DNA of 25,392 nt from Mycoplasmoidaceae bacterium (GCA_024427125.1 JAKSVN010000011.1:1-25392), one strand, 5' to 3'. Counted from the first letter of the stretch, positions 1-8,820 are shown. Made by a program: numbers and translations. The notes: generated from the sequence alone by a model not told the origin.

Positions 1-55
1 GTGATTGAAGGAATTTTCCGTTTTTTATAGTGTCACCGTTTTGGGGTTCACTACA
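1..55 (-). mobile_element. Probable end of an IS3-family (IS150-like) insertion sequence
   Basis: Read on the minus strand from 55, the sequence begins TGTAGTGAACCCCAAAACGG and continues GTGACACTATAAAAAACGG. This resembles the terminal inverted repeats of IS3/IS150-group elements of Mollicutes and Firmicutes, which start TGTA(G/C)TGA(A)CCCC followed by a GTGTCAC-type block. The transposase would lie outside the window to the left, and no coding part is visible. The assignment rests on the resemblance of the end alone; the other end and a target duplication cannot be seen. Confidence 0.4.
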
Positions 56-76
56 CTTAGCCTCTTTTTAATTTAA

Positions 77-151
77 TGGCTGGAACAGCAGGATTCGAAC
101 CTACACATGCAAGGGTCAGAACCTTGTGCCTTTCCGTTTGGCTATGTTCCA
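77..151 (-). tRNA. tRNA-Gln, anticodon CUG
   Basis: On the minus strand a complete 75-nt cloverleaf folds: acceptor TGGAACA/TGTTCCA, D-arm GCC/GGC, anticodon stem CAAGG/CCTTG with loop TTCTGAC, T-arm GTAGG/CCTGC with loop TTCGAAT, discriminator G and an encoded CCA end. The anticodon is CTG, which reads CAG. The U1-A72 pair and G73 are known glutamine identity elements, supporting tRNA-Gln. Many small mycoplasma genomes keep only the UUG isoacceptor, so a CUG species is noteworthy. Confidence 0.93.
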
Positions 152-180
152 ATACCTATATATTTTATATCAATAAATAA

Positions 181-205
181 AAAGATAGGGATTATCCCTA
201 TCTTT
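181..205 (-). terminator. Rho-independent terminator of the surface protein gene
   Basis: An 11-bp perfect stem (AAAGATAGGGA/TCCCTATCTTT, 3-nt loop) is followed on the minus strand by a T-rich tail. It lies 73 nt below the stop codon of the minus-strand gene at 278-1126. The stem is symmetric and could also act on the plus strand. Confidence 0.8.
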
Positions 206-277
206 CAAAAATATTCGATTTATTAAATAGGAGTTACATTTTTAAAATAATATGATTTTCATGCTAAGTTTAATCTA

Positions 278-1126
278 TTAATAATATACACCAAACAGTG
301 AATTTGCCGAGCTGCCAGTATTTATAGCATCACAATAAATGACGATTCTATCAGTTAATGCTAATGTTGTGCTTTCTTCTTGCAGCAATAAATCTCTATT
401 AATGTAATTACCATCAACATATTCTGTGATGCTCATAGCGGTGTCATCTTGCCTATATAGCCAAAATGTCATATTGTTAAATTCAAATGTTGTAGGTATT
501 GTTCCGTGGCTATGTGCAAAACAATAAAAGCCAGCTGATGTATTTGTTAGCGCTTCATCACTGGCAAAAAGTGATAGATCAAATTCCATAACCAGGCTTA
601 CTGGATCACCCGGATTCATGTCATCTGATAATCCTGTATAAATTGTATTAACTTCTTCTGCACAACCAGCAGTAGACAATAGTTCTACATCACTATTGCT
701 ATATAACAATGTAAATGTTTTCTCATCCATATCGATACCATCACATGAAGCTTTAACTGTTCAAATGCAAAGATAATCTTCTACAGAAAAGGTATCATGT
801 GTTATTGTTATTACATTGTCTTCGATTTGTGTAGTAAAGCCTTGTAATGGTGTTGTTGCAGATGTAATTTCAACATTTCCTCCTGTTGTACTATTAACAG
901 TAACTACAACACTATTAGTATCTGTTAAAACATTTGTTGATTTAGTAATAATCATTTCAGGATGTTGTGTTGGTTGTGGTTCAGGTTTAGATTCGTCTTT
1001 ATTTAAAACAAGAGGAAGCGTAATTGATGTTGCAACACCAACTGCAGTTAAACCTGCAAAAACTCCTGTAAGAATTTTTCATTTCTTGACTTGTTTTTTT
1101 AAAATTTTAGTATTTGTATCATTCAT
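278..1126 (-). CDS. Hypothetical membrane-anchored surface protein
   Basis: A 282-residue protein of unknown function. The start at 1126 is preceded by GAGG at a proper distance and follows directly from the upstream promoter. The N-terminus is a lysine-rich cytoplasmic stretch (including an in-frame TGA read as Trp), then one hydrophobic segment (about residues 17-40), then a Pro/Glu/Gln-rich linker. The rest, about 220 residues, is rich in Thr, Ser, Asn and Asp, like extracellular beta-rich mycoplasma surface proteins. There is no lipobox Cys after the hydrophobic segment, so it is probably an uncleaved signal anchor with the C-terminus outside. A second in-frame TGA at 761-763 encodes Trp. 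The gene stands alone between tRNA-Trp and tRNA-Gln. I recognise no domain; an adhesin or variable surface antigen is possible but unproven. Confidence 0.85.
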
Positions 1127-1143
1127 AATTTTACCTCACATGA

Positions 1144-1170
1144 ATTATATATATATATATATTCAATCAA
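1144..1170 (-). promoter_or_regulatory. Promoter with a (TA)8 repeat spacer
   Basis: On the minus strand TTGATT (1170-1165) may be the -35 and TATAAT (1149-1144) the -10. The 15-nt spacer consists almost entirely of TA repeats. A transcript would start near 1137, just before the GAGG ribosome-binding site of the surface protein gene. The spacer is 2 nt shorter than the usual 17, exactly one TA unit. Confidence 0.55.
1146..1161. repeat. (TA)8 dinucleotide tract
   Basis: Eight TA units lie within the promoter of the surface protein gene and overlap its -10 box. Such tracts can change length by slipped-strand mispairing during replication. Confidence 0.9.
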
Positions 1171-1252
1171 AACACAAAATTTCTTAACCAACAAGACAAA
1201 ATGAGTTAAATGTGTCAAGGTGAAAAAATCACAATAGGTGCAACTAATTAAA

Positions 1253-1281
1253 AAAAAATACTAACTTAGTTAGTATTTTTT
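1253..1281 (-). terminator. Terminator downstream of tRNA-Trp
   Basis: A 13-bp stem (AAAAAATACTAAC/GTTAGTATTTTTT, loop TTA) begins 3 nt after the CCA end of tRNA-Trp on the minus strand. It probably also ends read-through from coaX and the pst operon, because I see no other terminator between coaX and the tRNA. Confidence 0.85.
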
Positions 1282-1283
1282 AA

Positions 1284-1358
1284 TGGCAGGGGTGGCAGGA
1301 TTTGAACCCACAACACGCGGATTTGAAGTCCGCAGTTCTGCCGTTGAACTACACCCCT
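1284..1358 (-). tRNA. tRNA-Trp, anticodon UCA (decodes UGA)
   Basis: On the minus strand a complete 75-nt cloverleaf folds: acceptor AGGGGTG/CACCCCT, D-arm GTTC/GAAC, anticodon stem GCGGA/TCCGC with loop CTTCAAA, T-arm GTGGG/CCTGC, G73 and an encoded CCA. Anticodon TCA reads UGA and, by wobble, UGG. Its length and arms are those of a normal elongator, not of the longer selenocysteine tRNA. It matches the reassigned UGA=Trp code seen in the genes here. Confidence 0.95.
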
Positions 1359-1374
1359 ATTAATAACCTAATAT

Positions 1375-1380
1375 ATTATA
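1375..1380 (-). promoter_or_regulatory. -10 box for tRNA-Trp
   Basis: TATAAT on the minus strand, 16 nt before the first base of tRNA-Trp and 13 nt after the coaX stop codon. No convincing -35 is visible, which is common in Mollicutes. The tRNA may also be transcribed from the upstream operon. Confidence 0.5.
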
Positions 1381-1393
1381 TGGATAAATCAAG

Positions 1394-2149
1394 TTATCAT
1401 TTTTTTTCTTTTACTAACATGGCAAGACCATGAAGAATTAAATTCTTAACTTCTTTGTACTTTTTCTTTAAACATGGGAATCTACAAGTGTCTCCACCAG
1501 TTACTAATAATTGTCTTGCACTTAGTTTATTAACCTTAAGAACATTAGTTAATCAACCGCTAATAGCTAAGTTAGCACCTGCAGCAAAACATGATGGTGT
1601 GTCTATACCTTTGATTGCATCATACTTTTGTGGAATGTAATCACGAGGGATAGTAGTAATACTACTAATTGTCTTAAGCGATTTAGACATACTAGGAACA
1701 AAATAACAACATGTAATTTGTTTATGCTTTGAAACTATACATGTATAAACTGTTCCAAGACTACAGATAGCTCCTTCTTTAAGAGTTTTAATAATGTAAT
1801 AAACTGATACCAATAGATCTGTTCCAATTGCTACATCAGAAGATATATTAGAGAAATTAATTAATCCCTTAAAATCTTTATTATTTACTATTTTGATTTT
1901 AGATTTAGGTAACATTCTAGCTAAAGATTCATTAAATGGTTTAGCATATTCAGCAACCGTTGTAATAGATTCAACTATCATAGTTGGTTGGTTACTATGT
2001 AAATGATTAAATAAAGATAGCAAATCACGAGAATTAATAGTTTTGTCTATTTGAACTGTTTCAATAATTTGATCTTCTTCTTTATCATATAAACAAGCTT
2101 TTATACAAGTATTACCATAATCTATTAAAAGGTAATTATTTTTCTTCAT
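1394..2149 (-). CDS. coaX: Type III pantothenate kinase (CoaX)
   Basis: A 251-residue cytoplasmic enzyme that phosphorylates pantothenate with ATP, the first step of CoA synthesis. It belongs to the ASKHA fold. Visible motifs are the N-terminal phosphate-binding DYGNT (residues 10-14), GTDLL (about 109-113, the family's GxDR region with Arg replaced), LGTVYTC (family GTA/T motif), a PSMSKSL stretch matching the PGxxxS segment, and LLVTGGD near the C-terminus. The length is normal for CoaX. TGA codons at 1553 and just before the stop encode Trp. It overlaps the upstream kinase gene by 14 nt and is the last protein gene of the pst-containing operon. The Arg loss in GxDR and the shorter Gly motif make it a divergent member, but the assignment is good. 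Confidence 0.85.
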
Positions 2150-2975
2150 TGTCTAATACTCCACGAGCATATCATTGAACTTGGCGTAATGTTCTTTTAC
2201 GATATCTTTTAATTTTCTTAGTTTGAGGCATAGCCCAAGTTCATAAATATGCATAAACTGAACAAACAAAGATGTAATCTTTAAGTTTTTGTAAATCAAA
2301 ATTATCTATATATTTAGATCAATCAATTTTAGCATATCAAGTTATTCTAGATTCTCTAATGAAGTTAGCATAATCTCAATAATCTGGTGCTAGACCACAT
2401 CATTCATAATCGATTATGTGAAGTTTGCCTCTTGTATCTTCAATAATGTTATCAGCATTAATATCAGTATGATTTAAAACACATAAATCATCTTTATATG
2501 TGTCAATAATACTTAAATATTTTGTTTGATGTGAAAGTTTTAAACGGAATAAATTGTTGTTGTAAGAATCAAAGTTAATTTTTTGGAATTTATTACCTTT
2601 AGGTAATTTTAGTTGATGAATCTTCTTTATTTCAGAAAACAATTGGCCAACTTTATCTCATTGTCTTCAGAATGGAATTTTTGGATTTTTACCAGGAATC
2701 CATTGTTTAATAGCAATACCAGTTTTAGAATCAAAATAAATAAATGATTTATCTCCTAATAAATTTAGTATCTTTCATTCATTGGCACGATTAATTAAAT
2801 CAGCAGAGTGAGGCAATCTAACCTGATACTTCTTATTATTTTCAAAAGTTATCATATAAGAAATGTTAGTGTAACCTAAATGAATGTCTTTAACAGAAAT
2901 AATGTCTCCATTTTTTCCTTTTAAGACTTTCTTTACGAGTTTTATTGCATATTCTCTAGGATTAGTTATTTTCAT
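2136..2975 (-). CDS. LicA-like choline/aminoglycoside kinase-family phosphotransferase
   Basis: A 279-residue cytoplasmic kinase-fold protein, read through seven or more TGA=Trp codons. The start at 2975 follows a strong AGGAGG about 8 nt upstream. The N-lobe holds a glycine-containing beta segment and a conserved Lys/Arg-rich strand. The C-lobe has the catalytic loop NHTDINADN (Brenner motif HxDxxxxN) followed by IDYEW, the metal-binding D-Y-E of the APH/choline kinase superfamily. LicA-type kinases phosphorylate choline or ethanolamine, which mycoplasmas may use in lipid or surface modification; thiamine kinase is an alternative. It overlaps the FtsK-like gene by 14 nt and coaX by 14 nt, so translation is probably coupled. 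The substrate cannot be read from the sequence. Confidence 0.8.
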
Positions 2976-4920
2976 TTTCTTTAGCCTCCTGTAGTATCTT
3001 TTCTTCTTTTTGTTTTTGCTTTGCTGAATAGAATGTTCTAATAATATCGATACATGTTGTTAATTCACCATAATTTATATTACATATCTGAATTCTTTTC
3101 ATTGCTGTAATCTTTTGATCAACAAAGTGCAAACAATCTCCATTACTATGTAATTGATATCCACGATAATTATCAAAGATTTTCAAACTTTCTTCTTGGC
3201 TTTCTAAAGTAAGGATATATTTATCGCCTACATTATCATAGATTGCTTTATCTAGAATATCATTTGTTACTTTGTAACATTGCATCACTAAATAAACTCC
3301 AGTTTGTTTACCATTACTTAGAATGTCAGCAATGATTTTATTGTTTTGGAATGTATCTCTAATTAATGCATCAACATTAGCAATGATTACTAAGATATGT
3401 TTAAACTTTGTATCATTTTTAACTGTTCTATTATATTGATCAATGTTTACAACATTATTAACTTTTAGTAAACTCATACGTTCATTTACTACAGCTTGTA
3501 AATCATGAAGTTTTTCAGTACAAGCATTAAGTGATTCATATGATTTATTATTAACGTGAGTTATATTATTAAATGGAGAATATGTTGCTTCGCAATTTGG
3601 ATTTAAAATAACTAATTCTAAATCATCTGGATGAGTAATATAACATGTTGATAGTGCCATCAAAACAGCTAGAGTTGCAGAGCCAGAACCTTTTTTGCCT
3701 AGAATTAAGGCAGAAGAATTATTTCTAAAGTTTTGTGTTACTAGTTCACTGCTTTTATCTAAACCTATAATTGCTGTTACATCTTTACCTGCAGTATATA
3801 AGTTACAAACAGTGCTTAAGCTAGTTTTACTAAAGTAAGCATTATCAATTTCAATATTAATAATGTTGCCTCTTACTGATATATTGAAATGATCTAACTT
3901 AGCAACTTTAGCAATCTTTGGTTGCATCTTAATTATTTCTTGTACTTCATGTTTATTCTTAGCTTCAAAGCAAACTTCACAATATGAAGAATAAACATTT
4001 ATATCAGTTGGAACACAATCAATATTAGCATTTCTAAATAATGTAGCTAGTCTATTATGAATAATTCTTGCATGCTTGAAATTACCATCAAATTTATTCA
4101 TATCTGTTTGTGGCAATAGCTCAAATGGTATTGAAGAACTTTGCATAGCAATGTTCTCTACATCAATCTTTTTTGCTTTCTTAAATTTATTTTGATTATC
4201 TCTTTTAGCTTTTAATTCATTGTAGCCATCATATTTGAATGATCCACCAAGTTTTCTAATTAATCAACTACGTAGTTTTAAACCTATTCTAGTAGATTTG
4301 TAATTAATATTGAAGATGATAAAGATTGTAATCAATAAAATTATTGCAGCAACAACAATAAGTACTACAAATGATAGGAATGTAAATAGATATGAAATTA
4401 ATTCAGCTAGAATTCCACCAGTTACATAAAAGTTAAAGAAACCATTGTAATGTCAATTCTTAAAGAATAAGAACCAAGCATTATGATAGTTTCTCATAAC
4501 TACATCAAATGCTAATGGTTTATTGAAAGTATCTATCATTCCAGTTACACCAGAAACTATGCAACCAGCTGATAACAATCCAATTAAACTAAAGATTAAG
4601 AATCTTTTGGTCATTACAACTCTTGTATAACCAGTATTAAAGATTCAACCAATTATTGTAAATACAGCAAGTGGATAGAATAAGTATTTAGTAAAACCAA
4701 ATACATAATCTAATAATCCATCAATATAACTTCCAATAAATGGAACTCTAGCAAAAGCTAGAATAGTTCACAACAATAACAATGCTTTGCCAACATATTT
4801 TCAAATCATTACAACTTTTCTATGATGTTGTAATTCTGATTGCTGACTGTTTGTTGGCTTTACATCACTATTAGCATCAGAAAGCTTATTAACAATTTGT
4901 TGTGTATTTTGTTCTGCCAT
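2962..4920 (-). CDS. FtsK/SpoIIIE-like membrane protein with degenerate ATPase motifs
   Basis: A 652-residue protein with several N-terminal membrane segments (about residues 35-220), a basic linker, then an FtsK alpha/beta-type motor region (about 270-640). The family is recognised by the order of segments: an alpha-domain-like part, a strand ending in a glycine loop, an NERMSLLKVNNVVNIDQYN stretch matching the family's ErRyxLla...gvRnixxYN, and a late GVYLVMQ strand. The ATPase signatures are lost: the Walker A region is LGKKGSGSAT (408-416), with Ser where the catalytic Lys should be and Ala for Ser/Thr. The Walker B region is ILVIIANVDAL, with Ala-Asn for Asp-Glu (514-515). There is no C-terminal gamma (KOPS-reading) domain. 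It starts 2 nt after the RNase J-like stop. It probably cannot pump DNA by ATP hydrolysis; a structural role at the septum or chromosome is inference. Confidence 0.8.
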
Positions 4921-4922
4921 AA

Positions 4923-6662
4923 CTACTCTTGATCTATATTGCTTTTAGCTCTTTCAATTTGATCCTTATAAATAATTGTTAGTAATACTAAAGGACGTTT
5001 TCCAAACTTCTTTTCATATTGCTTAACTATCTGTTTTTTAAAGTAATCTTGTTGATCACGTGATAAGTTAGTGTTAGGTGCTAATGTTTTTAATAAATCT
5101 AACATTGTGTTATTTAATGTGGTGTTGATTTCATCAACAATAGCTTGATTTTTTGGATCAGCTTGATTTAATACACCAACGATGTTATAGTTGAAGTGAT
5201 CAATCTTCTTATTGTTCTTGTCAATTAATAAACTTGCAAGAACACAGCCAGAGTCAGCCATTTGTTCACATTCAAACAAACCGCTAGCTCCTACATCATA
5301 TAACCCTTGGTTACCAACATATTGTTCTACTAATTTAATATGTTTTTTAGCATCGACAAATCTTCCACCTTCAAAGTTTGCGATTTGTCCATTACCTATA
5401 ACAATAATATTCTTTTGTGGTGTAATAACTTTGCTACAAATTGTTTTGTAATTAGTAAAGTCCATAAATAAACCACCAACTGGAATAATATATTTTGGTT
5501 TTAAGATATTAATCAAGAATTTGTGGTCTTCTTGTGATTGACTTAAAGGAATAATATCTTTTGGTAATTTAACAATTCTAGGAACATTCAATCTATTGAT
5601 TGAGTCAAATAGATTAGCTTCTAGTTTTTCATATCCTGGAGTTGTTAAAATTGAATAAACAAATGTATCTGTTGGTTTAAATGTTAATCTTTGGTCATCA
5701 CCAACAACAATCTTTTGTAGTTTAGTGAATAAAGATTGTTTATCACCAGAAACAACAATGATACCACGATCAATTGTGTTAATTTGTTGTTCATTCATAT
5801 AAATAAGGTTTGTAAAATTAACAATCTTATTATTTTGCATGTAATTAAAAGCACGTGCTAAGCTTGGAGAATAAATATAGAATGGGATAGTTTTCTTAGC
5901 AGCAATTGCAGCAAGTTTTGTTAATTTATAAATATCTTCTTCTTCAATAACAAAGATCCCACGGTTTGGCATATCCAAAACACAGTTTTCATAAAAGTTA
6001 GTGATGTTATAGTTAGGAGATGTAAAACCTCTATTGTTAATGTTTTTACCAATGCTAGTAATCAATAATAAAACATTACCTTTAGTAAATTTGCTAACTT
6101 GATCTAAAAGATCATATGTTGCATTATTAACACTAGTTGGAATGATAAAGTGATCAACATAAACTATTGATCCCATATCAGTATTAAACACAAAACCTAA
6201 ACTTGTAGGCATAAAGCTTGCAGTTCTAAATGGAAGAACTTCAACCTTGCCTAGTTTAAATTGTTCTAGTGGTTTAACAGCATTAATATTAAATCTAGTC
6301 TTTAAAGCATTGTGATCTGGTTTGTGACCTCTTGGTCTAAAACATCAGTCAAGATTATTGTTAATAATCATTTGACCTAAATGACTGGTAAAAACAGGAA
6401 CATTAGGTAGATTCTTAATTAGAAACTCTAATCCTCCATACATGTTATAAGAAGGAGTTGGAATAAAGATTCCTTTAATCTTTTGTTTGTTATCGATTAG
6501 ATAAGAAAAGTCAGCGACGATTTTCTTAATTCCTAATTGAATAACACTAGGACAGTGGATACCACATCCTAGAACAAAGATATCTCCATCTATAACTAAG
6601 GCATCGCAGACTTTATCTTTTTCGTCTTGTCCACCTAGACATAAAAATTCTATTTTTGACAT
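4923..6662 (-). CDS. RNase J-family paralogue lacking the metal-binding active site
   Basis: A 579-residue protein with the length and segment order of RNase J: metallo-beta-lactamase core, beta-CASP insertion (SGDKQSL, GDDQRL, LTTPGYE), a SQEDHKFLINILKPKYIIPV segment and a C-terminal domain. RNase J uses HxHxDH to bind zinc for RNA cleavage. Here that site (about 69-74) reads TPSYNM next to a conserved GG, so all three His and the Asp are gone. The SGHGSQED region is LSQSQED, and the PVHGE His is PVGGL (about 396). It therefore resembles the non-catalytic or weak J2-type subunit that pairs with an active RNase J1, here taken further. Start 6662 follows an AAAGAG ribosome-binding site 2 nt after phoU ends. 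Role as an RNase J partner or RNA-binding scaffold is inferred. Confidence 0.85.
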
Positions 6663-6664
6663 TA

Positions 6665-7357
6665 TTATCTCTTTCTTGATTCTTTATTAAAATAAAAGTT
6701 TGGTTCACTAATATATATAAAGTTTTCTAATATGTTGAATGCATGGTCTGCATTTCTTTCAATATGTTTAATTGCTGTAAAGATTGCAACCTTTTGGTTC
6801 AAATCTTTTTTAGATCTAAAGATCTTTTCACCAATTGTTTTAAAATATTCACGATATTTTGCACTAAATTCATAAAACATTGAAGATGCTCTATTAATAT
6901 AGTAATTCTTTGTTTGGTGTGCACCTGAAGCAATATTTCTATAAATTTCTTTTGAGAAATTATATGAATGCTTCATTAAAAGACATATTCATCTTTGAAC
7001 ATCTTTATCAACATTTTTTTGATGTTGTAAGTTTGTTGCTACTCTTTCTACAAAGTCTCCCATTCTTTCTAGATCTTTTATTGATCTAATAATTGCAATA
7101 AGGAATCTTAAGTGAGCTGCACGAGGCATATCTTTAGATATGATTCAGCTTGTTTCATCTAAAATTTGTGCTTCCATTTTATTTGCTTTCTTTTCGTTAG
7201 CAATAATGTGAGCATATTGTAGAGGAGTTAATTTTTTACTAACTTTAAACTTCTTATATAGATAGTCTTGAGATTGTAACACATGGTTATAAAATTTCAA
7301 GAACATCTTACGAAGATTTTCTTCAGAAGATTTTAAAGTATCAAAGTTTATTGCCAT
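6665..7357 (-). CDS. phoU: PhoU-family phosphate regulator
   Basis: A 230-residue, largely helical cytoplasmic protein. PhoU proteins form two three-helix bundles with metal-binding repeats and restrain the Pst transporter. Both bundle motifs are visible: LERMGDFVERVATNL in the first half and HIERNADHAFNILE in the second. TGA at 7145 and other positions encodes Trp. It lies among the pst genes, with its start joined to the upstream stop by TAA-T-ATG and its own stop 2 nt before the RNase J-like start. No PhoR/PhoB system is expected in Mollicutes, so it probably acts directly on PstB/PstCA. It may respond to intracellular phosphate. Confidence 0.88.
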
Positions 7358-7358
7358 A

Positions 7359-7796
7359 TTATCCTACAATTGGTTCTTGTGGGTCAGAAGGTACTTCTAC
7401 CTTCTTTGCTGATTCTTTTTCAGCCTTTAACATTCTTATTTTTGTTCTGTACTCTTCGTAGTTTTCACAGAATTGTTTTTCTGTTGTTTTGAAAATCTTA
7501 GAATAATGAACTGATCTAATTTTGAAAACAAATAAAATTGTTCCGACTATTAAAGCAACACCATTTGCTAATAGTAATGGTAGGGCACCAGAAATATTGT
7601 CTTTATAATCTGGGTCAGCTCACATTCCTATTGCTTGAATAACAAAGAAAAGGTCACCAGCCAACATTAAGATAAGCATCCAAATTGAAATACCACAGGT
7701 ATTTTTTGTTTTAATTACATGAATTAATTCTGGCATGCAATAAATTGAAATACATGTAGCTGCAATTAAACCGATTCAGAAATATCAAGTTATCAT
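7359..7796 (-). CDS. SemiSWEET-like (PQ-loop/MtN3) transporter
   Basis: A 145-residue membrane protein found only with UGA=Trp (TGA at codons 4, 7 and in the middle). Three membrane helices match the SemiSWEET triple-helix bundle: helix 1 ends in the PQ-loop position with MPELIHVIKTKNTCGIS (PE instead of PQ), helix 2 is IWMLILMLAGDLFFVIQ, and helix 3 is PLLLANGVALIVGTILFVFK. Helix 3 keeps the LAN asparagine that binds sugar in SemiSWEETs. A charged, probably cytoplasmic tail of about 45 residues follows, longer than usual. GGAGAA lies 5-10 nt before the start. It sits between pstB and phoU and is joined to phoU by TAA-T-ATG. Characterised SemiSWEETs carry sugars; why one sits in a phosphate operon is unclear. 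Confidence 0.75.
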
Positions 7797-7826
7797 TTTT
7801 TATTCTCCTAATTTAATAATTAATTA

Positions 7827-7883
7827 CTTGGGCAGTAATCTTTAAAGATAGTGATGTATATATTATATACCTATCTACCCAAG
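7827..7883 (-). promoter_or_regulatory. Nested stem-loop after pstB
   Basis: Outer arms CTTGGG (7827-7832) and CCCAAG (7878-7883) enclose GATAG (7847-7851)/CTATC (7871-7875) and a perfect GTATATA-n-TATATAC hairpin (7856-7870). The right arm contains the last codons and stop of pstB. There is no T-run, so it is more likely an mRNA processing or stability element, or a weak internal promoter (TATAAT in the hairpin), than a terminator. Confidence 0.5.
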
Positions 7884-8806
7884 ATATAGTCTTTTGTCTT
7901 TTTCTCTTGTGGATCTGTAAAGATCTTTCTAGTTGGACCTGATTCTATGATTCTTCCTTTGTAGAAGAAGAATGTATAGTCAGATACTCTTTGTGCTTGA
8001 GATAATGAGTGAGTAACAAGCACAATTGTATATTTACGTTTAAGTGATAAAATCAAGTTTTCAATCTTGTTAGCAGCAATAGGGTCAAGAGCAGAAGTTG
8101 GTTGATCCATTAATAACACTTCTGGTTTTAAAGCTATTGCTCTAGCAATACATAGTCTTTGTTGTTGACCACCAGATAAACTTGTTCCATAATCTGATAA
8201 ATTATCTTTTACTTCGTTTCATAATGCTGCATCATCTAGTGCATCATGAACAATTTTATCTAAGACTTTCTTATCAGTAATACCATGTAATCTTGGTCCA
8301 TATGCAACATTATCATAAATGCTCATAGGGAATGGCGTAGGTTTTTGTTGAATAGTACCAACTCTTGTAGTTAATTCAACTTGAGGAATATTAGGTGAAT
8401 ATAAGTTCGAACCATTGTAGAAATAGATATGACCTAATGTTTTGACATTAGAAAACATTTCTTTGTTCATTCTGTTTAAACATCTTAAGAAAACAGTTTT
8501 ACCAGCACCGTTTGGTCCAATTAAACAAGTTACTTTGTTTTTTGGAATGTCAACAGTGATGTGTCTTAAAGCTCTTTCCTTTCCATATCATAAACTTCAA
8601 TCTCTTACTTCGTAAGAATTCTTCTTAGAATTAAAATCTAATTTCTTTCCTACCAATTCTTTTTCATATTGCTTTTTCATTCTCTTGTAAACCTTACGAT
8701 CTTCTTTCGTAAGTTTTGCTCAAGCCGCAACTTTCTTAGAACCAGTAGCTTTGAAATAAGCTTTAATTCTTTCTTCTTGTGTTAATTTAACTTTTTGTTT
8801 TTTCAT
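7871..8806 (-). CDS. pstB: Phosphate ABC transporter ATP-binding protein PstB
   Basis: A 311-residue ABC ATPase that powers phosphate import through PstCA. After a basic N-terminal extension of about 65 residues, which mycoplasma PstB proteins often have, come Walker A GPNGAGKT, the Q-loop region [18 protein letters not shown], the signature LSGGQQQR, Walker [14 protein letters not shown] and the H-loop VTHS. PstB-specific text includes [12 protein letters not shown] and the ALDP D-loop. The residue after the Walker B Asp is Gln (Q235; codon CAA) instead of the catalytic Glu. This is the substitution used experimentally to slow ATP hydrolysis in ABC proteins. AGGTGA precedes the start, 14 nt after pstCA ends. 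The identity is secure; the effect of Q235 on turnover is unknown. Confidence 0.92.
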
Positions 8807-8820
8807 ATATTCACCTACTT

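Noticed and set aside
816..1187. Open plus-strand frame over the surface protein gene
   Set aside because: It is antisense to a frame with a promoter, ribosome-binding site and signal anchor, and it crosses the TA tract.
1284..1358. tRNA-Sec because of the UCA anticodon
   Set aside because: The molecule is 75 nt with normal arms. The genes use TGA for Trp throughout.
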